From Bacteroidota bacterium (lineage in GTDB: Bacteria; Bacteroidota; Bacteroidia; 2-12-FULL-35-15), in the NCBI GenBank assembly GCA_005772895.1, contig SXIH01000036.1, positions 62,001-126,000 on the forward strand: a DNA stretch of 64,000 bases. The letters run 5' to 3'. The number at the start of each line of letters is the position of its first letter. Positions within the stretch are counted from its first letter, which is position 1. Made by a program: the position numbers and the translations under genes. Below, piece after piece: positions 60,738 through 64,000 of the stretch. Under the pieces are notes generated by a model that saw nothing but the letters and a program-made list of their open reading frames with translations, had not been told where the DNA came from and did no database searches.

Positions 60738-62600
60738 ATGGGATACAAGAGTACGCAAGAGTGCATTACTGATTTAGAAAAACACGGGCATCTTATTCGC
60801 ATAAAAGAAGAAGTTAGTTCGGATTTGGAAATGGCCGCTATCCATTTGCGGGTATATGAAAACAATGGTCCTGCCATTTTATTCGAAAATATTAAGGATT
60901 GCAAATTCAAAGCTGTCTCAAATTTATACGGTTCCGTAGATAGAAGTAAATTTATTTTCAGAGATACAATTGAGAAAATAAAAATACTTATCGATTTAAA
61001 AAATAATCCGATGGAAGCAATTAAGCATCCATTCAAGTATGCGAATGTTGGTTTAACTGCTTTTTCTACTCTTCCTAAAAAATCCAAATTTTCTAATCCT
61101 GTTTTGCAGAATCAAACAACTATTTCATCATTGCCGCAAATTAAATGTTGGCCAAACGATGGAGGAGCGTTTGTAACACTTCCTTTGGTTTATACCGAAG
61201 ACATTGATAAACCGGGCGTGATGAATTCCAATTTAGGAATGTATCGTATTCAGTTAAGTGGAAACGATTATGTAAAAGACAAAGAAGTGGGTTTGCATTA
61301 TCAGTTGCATCGTGGAATCGGAGTGCATCAAACAAAATCAAATTCAAAAAATAAACCTTTGAAAGTAAGTATTTTTGTTGGTGGTCCGCCATCGCTTACT
61401 TTAGGTGCTGTTATGCCTTTGCCGGAGGGAATGAGTGAACTTACTTTTGCCGGAGCATTAGGAAAAAGAAGAATAAGATATACTTACGAAGATGATTTTT
61501 GTATTGCATCGGATGCTGATTTTGTAATTACGGGAGAAGTTTATCCAAATGAAAATAAACCTGAAGGTCCGTTTGGAGATCATTTGGGATATTATAGTTT
61601 GAAGCATGATTTTCCGATGATGCGTGTGCACAAAGTGTATCACCGCGACAATGCCATTTGGCCGTTTACTATTGTTGGCCGTCCACCTCAGGAAGATACC
61701 AGCTTCGGAGCATTGATTCACGAAATAACAGGAAATGCTATTCCAAACGAAATTCCCGGATTAAAAGATGTACATGCTGTGGATGCTTCCGGAGTTCATC
61801 CTTTGCTTTTGGCAATTGGAAGCGAACGTTATACTCCATACAACAATGAACGCAAACCTCAGGAAATTTTAACAATCGCAAATCACATTCTTGGAAAAGG
61901 ACAATTAAGTTTAGCAAAATATTTATTCATCATTGCAGGGGAAGACAATCCAAAATTAACAACGCATGATGTAGCAGATTTTTTCAAACATGTTTTAGAA
62001 CGCGTTGATTGGACTAGAGATTTGCATTTCCATACACGCACTTCTATTGATACATTGGATTATAGCGGAGATGGATTAAATAGTGGGAGTAAAGTGGTGA
62101 TTGCAGCAGCGGGAGAAAAGAAAAGAGAATTGGGAACAACATTACCTGAAATGAATTTACCGGATGGCTTTAAAAATCCAAAAGTTGTAATGCCAGGAGT
62201 TATTGCTATTCAATCAGAAAAATTTGTTGATGCAACAACTGCGGAAAAGCAAATATCAAAATTAAGTGATGACAATTTTAGTAAGTCACTTCGAGCGGAG
62301 TCGAGAAGCGAAAGTCAGCAACTCAAGTTTCCTTTAGTAATCGTGTGTGATGACTCCGATTTCGTTTCTAAAAATTTAAATAATTTTCTTTGGACAACTT
62401 TTACACGAAGCAACCCTTCTCACGACATTCATGGTATTGATAGTTTTACCGAAAACAAACATTGGGGTTGTAGAGGTTCGTTAATCATTGACGCCCGCAT
62501 TAAACCGCATCATGCTCCACCATTAATCAAAGACCCAGAAATTGAAAAGCGGGTAGATGTACTTGGTGTGAAAGGAAAATCCCTTTTCGGAATTATATAA
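60738..62600 (+). CDS. UbiD-family decarboxylase
   Basis: UbiD enzymes use prenylated FMN to decarboxylate aromatic acids, for example in quinone biosynthesis. The protein has the long (about 610-620 residues) Bacteroidota form. Features are DLEKHGHLIRIKEEVSSDLEMAAI near the start, LGMYRIQL and HYQLHRGIGVHQ near 160-200, IFVGGPPSLTLGAVMPLPEG near 212-231 and EGPFGDHLGYYSLKHDFPMMRV near 275-297, the core of the cofactor/substrate site. At 62285-62306 a copy of dispersed repeat B lies in frame and encodes about ten extra residues (LRAESRSESQ) near 517-527. A role in menaquinone synthesis is plausible but not certain. Confidence 0.9.
   Translation: MGYKSTQECITDLEKHGHLIRIKEEVSSDLEMAAIHLRVYENNGPAILFENIKDCKFKAVSNLYGSVDRSKFIFRDTIEKIKILIDLKNNPMEAIKHPFKYANVGLTAFSTLPKKSKFSNPVLQNQTTISSLPQIKCWPNDGGAFVTLPLVYTEDIDKPGVMNSNLGMYRIQLSGNDYVKDKEVGLHYQLHRGIGVHQTKSNSKNKPLKVSIFVGGPPSLTLGAVMPLPEGMSELTFAGALGKRRIRYTYEDDFCIASDADFVITGEVYPNENKPEGPFGDHLGYYSLKHDFPMMRVHKVYHRDNAIWPFTIVGRPPQEDTSFGALIHEITGNAIPNEIPGLKDVHAVDASGVHPLLLAIGSERYTPYNNERKPQEILTIANHILGKGQLSLAKYLFIIAGEDNPKLTTHDVADFFKHVLERVDWTRDLHFHTRTSIDTLDYSGDGLNSGSKVVIAAAGEKKRELGTTLPEMNLPDGFKNPKVVMPGVIAIQSEKFVDATTAEKQISKLSDDNFSKSLRAESRSESQQLKFPLVIVCDDSDFVSKNLNNFLWTTFTRSNPSHDIHGIDSFTENKHWGCRGSLIIDARIKPHHAPPLIKDPEIEKRVDVLGVKGKSLFGII
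62285..62306 (+). repeat. Repeat family B arm inside the UbiD coding sequence
   Basis: GTCACTTCGAGCGGAGTCGA is the inverse of the CTCCGCTC/TTCGCTCGAA repeats in spacers of this window. It keeps the frame open. Confidence 0.75.
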
Positions 62601-62612
62601 ATATAATTGCTC

Positions 62613-63143
62613 CTATTTATTACTCGGTTCTTCGTATGCAATAATATAATCGTCTAATTTTCCTTCATCTGCAGGTGGAACCATTTTTTGTCCCATTTTA
62701 CAATATTCTATTAATTTCTCTGCACTTCTTTTTTGTGGTTTAGTAAGTTGTTTTTTGTGCAGATACTTATCCGCCATAATTACAGCTTCCACAAATTTAT
62801 CATTGTAGTGATAAGCCAGAGCTAAGTAGAATTCAATGTCTTCAGCACGTTTATTGTCTTCATATACATCTAACAAGAAAGCCAAACCATCTTTTTGTCT
62901 GTCTTCTTTAAACAAACAGCAAATTCCAGTCATGTATTTTAAGAAACCTTCTTTGGGGTGATTTTTTTGTAATTCACTTAAATAAGGAAGAGCCATTACA
63001 AAATTTTGATCATCAAACATTGTTTGTGCAACAGTTAATGTGTCCATTTCTGTGCTTCTCCATTTTGTATTGTTGTTTGATTTTTGCGAAAAGATGTCTG
63101 AAACCAATAGTATCATGAACATCAAAAGTAGCTTTGTTTTCAT
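62613..63143 (-). CDS. Secreted TPR-like protein
   Basis: This 176-residue protein has a signal peptide (1-19, SDIFSQ) and helical hairpins typical of tetratricopeptide repeats: AQTMFDDQNFVMALPYLSELQKNHPKEGFLKYMTGICCLF near 40-80 and IEFYLALAYHYNDKFVEAVIMADKYLHKKQ near 100-130. Such a domain forms the N-terminal part of the TPR-PD40-OmpA proteins of Bacteroidota. Here it is a separate gene lying downstream of a tandem OmpA-domain gene on the same strand, 299 bp away, so they may act as partners rather than being a split gene. Confidence 0.75.
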   Translation of the reverse strand: MKTKLLLMFMILLVSDIFSQKSNNNTKWRSTEMDTLTVAQTMFDDQNFVMALPYLSELQKNHPKEGFLKYMTGICCLFKEDRQKDGLAFLLDVYEDNKRAEDIEFYLALAYHYNDKFVEAVIMADKYLHKKQLTKPQKRSAEKLIEYCKMGQKMVPPADEGKLDDYIIAYEEPSNK

Positions 63144-63442
63144 GGGTTCGGGATTTATATTTATAAACCAATTAACGTATCAATAAATTGAAATGTTATA
63201 TATAAAAGATCCATAAAAAATTCAAAATTCAGTCTGTACTATTTTATCCCTAGGAGTATGGGAGTACAATATCGGATAGATTGGCTGTTATATCCGTGAG
63301 TCTCAACGCAAGGATGGACCTTTGGTATAGTCGAACGAATAAATTACAAGTATAGTTTCAAAAATAGTCGGATATTTTACTTCTTTTAAAGTATAATTTA
63401 GGTAGGCGCTAGGCTCTGCCTAGTGATAATTTGTTTTCCTTT
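63144..63442. other. 299-bp spacer without a recognisable gene
   Basis: No credible frame was seen. The middle part (about 63245-63345) is less AT-rich than the flanks and has an inverted repeat CGGATA/TATCCG (63273-63278, 63291-63296). A perfect CTAGGC/GCCTAG hairpin at 63409-63423 lies just after the OmpA gene end on the minus strand and might be a weak terminator. The spacer forms the leader side of the TPR gene. Confidence 0.5.
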
Positions 63443-64000
63443 TTACTTTTTTAAAACTGTAATCTCCACTCTTCTGTTCACTCTTGCTTCAGCTTCATGT
63501 CTGTCATCTTCAATAATTGGTTTATTTCTGCTATAACCTTTGTAGGTCATGCGTGATTCATCAATTCCTTTTTTCTTTAAATATTTGAAAACTGTTTGCG
63601 CTCTGAGTATTGATAATGGCATGTCATCAAAGCAACACACATGTCCGCCAATTTCAATTTTCAATGTGGGATTCTCTTTCATTGTTTTTAAAAGCAGTTC
63701 CATTGTGGGCTGTGCTTCCGGTAATAACACAGCAGTTCCTCCTTCGAAATTCAAATTTTTTAATACAAGTGTTTTTCCAATTTCCAAATCATTAATAGTG
63801 CTGGATGATGAAAAAGCTTCTTTGGGTTGGTATATTTCGCTTGTAATGATTTGTTCATCAACTTGTTTTTGTTGATCAACATTTGTCTCTTTTATTATTT
63901 CAGCAGTTGCAGAAATGGGTGGAAAGGAAATAATAATCTCAGCTCTTCTGTTCTTTGCTTTTCCTTCTTCGGTTGTATTATCTGCAATAGGACTTTCAGA
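63443..64000 (-). CDS. Tandem OmpA-like domain protein, 5' end outside window
   Basis: The frame is open through the right edge of the window, so the start lies beyond base 64000; the TTG at 63787 is internal. The visible 185 residues hold the end of one OmpA-like domain (GKAKNRRAEIII, at the window edge), a linker of about 60 residues rich in Gln/Glu/Ser, and a complete second OmpA-like peptidoglycan-binding domain (LNFEGGTAVLLPEAQPTME, IEIGGHVCCFDD, LSILRAQTVFKYLKKKGID, ARVNRRVEITVLKK). The GGHVC segment replaces the common GHTD, so the peptidoglycan-binding residues are partly altered. It is upstream of the TPR gene on the same strand. Confidence 0.85.
   Translation of the reverse strand, partial: SESPIADNTTEEGKAKNRRAEIIISFPPISATAEIIKETNVDQQKQVDEQIITSEIYQPKEAFSSSSTINDLEIGKTLVLKNLNFEGGTAVLLPEAQPTMELLLKTMKENPTLKIEIGGHVCCFDDMPLSILRAQTVFKYLKKKGIDESRMTYKGYSRNKPIIEDDRHEAEARVNRRVEITVLKK

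Noticed and set aside
62613-64000. TPR and OmpA genes as one split TPR-PD40-OmpA gene
   Set aside because: The gene order on the minus strand is OmpA first and TPR second, the reverse of the fused proteins, and the TPR gene has its own signal peptide.

Overview
The window is AT-rich (roughly one third G+C by eye), densely coded DNA from a member of the Bacteroidota, most like a Flavobacteriales-type free-living bacterium. The evidence is a type IX secretion system (T9SS) core (gldJ, a PorP/SprF-like gene, porU, porV), seven secreted proteins ending in a recognisable T9SS sorting domain plus one with a degenerate form, lipoproteins with SC-type lipoboxes, Bacteroidota-style TAnnTTTG -7 boxes, and families typical of the phylum (GWxTD protein, LytTR/LytS pair, ExbB-ExbD-TonB). 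No rRNA, tRNA, CRISPR array, prophage or transposase was seen.

Layout. 1-3.8 kb: the end of one TonB-domain protein, exbB-exbD-tonB, and folC. 3.9-12.5 kb: gldJ and a porP/sprF paralogue on the minus strand, then porU-porV-ispF on the plus strand. From memory this combines porU-porV-ispF synteny of Porphyromonas with gldJ-porU-porV...cdd-pdh synteny of Flavobacterium. 12.5-22.5 kb: a block of nine co-directional minus-strand genes lying between ispF and cdd. It holds two T9SS-exported CotH-type kinases around a LytTR/LytS two-component system, then two paralogous lipoproteins, a YD-like repeat protein, a VTC-type polyphosphate polymerase domain protein, a DUF4956 membrane protein and a DUF2490 porin-like protein. 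It is the best candidate here for an incompletely described system. 22.6-26.4 kb: cdd, pdhA and the E2 gene, with a four-helix-bundle (23S-IVP/S23 family) gene sitting between pdhA and E2 inside a 31-bp near-perfect inverted repeat. 26.5-46.5 kb: an acyltransferase, an MHS-type transporter, secreted T9SS proteins, a flavoprotein, recG, a DoxX-like protein, tex, a membrane-anchored MutS-like protein and pheT. 46.6-48.7 kb: four small unrecognised envelope genes. 48.9-64 kb: a BamA/TamA-like barrel, CPBP protease, rmuC, GWxTD lipoprotein, rlmB, GT-C glycosyltransferase, small stress or lipid-binding type proteins, an M1 aminopeptidase, a UbiD decarboxylase and a tandem OmpA-domain protein cut by the window edge.

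A second theme is dispersed short repeats. A GC-rich palindrome of about 21 bp occurs in frame in folC, pheT and a glycosyltransferase gene, each time read as LP(A/T)GQAG, while a sister form lies between genes. A different hairpin repeat (core CTCCGCTCAG or CTTCGCTCGAAATGACA) sits at gene ends and once in frame inside the UbiD gene. Short tandem AGTCGGA/AGTTCAA repeats make up the interdomain linkers of the E2 subunit. Several strong intrinsic terminators are visible.

How the genes work together: PorU and PorV form the T9SS attachment complex that processes and releases cargo such as the CotH kinases, the beta-propeller proteins and the M1 aminopeptidase; GldJ and the PorP/SprF-like barrel belong to the gliding/secretion machinery; ExbB-ExbD-TonB energises outer-membrane transport. 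The CotH/VTC/DUF4956 block probably forms a regulated envelope phosphate or phosphorylation module, which is an inference. All family assignments come from reading motifs; no database search was run.
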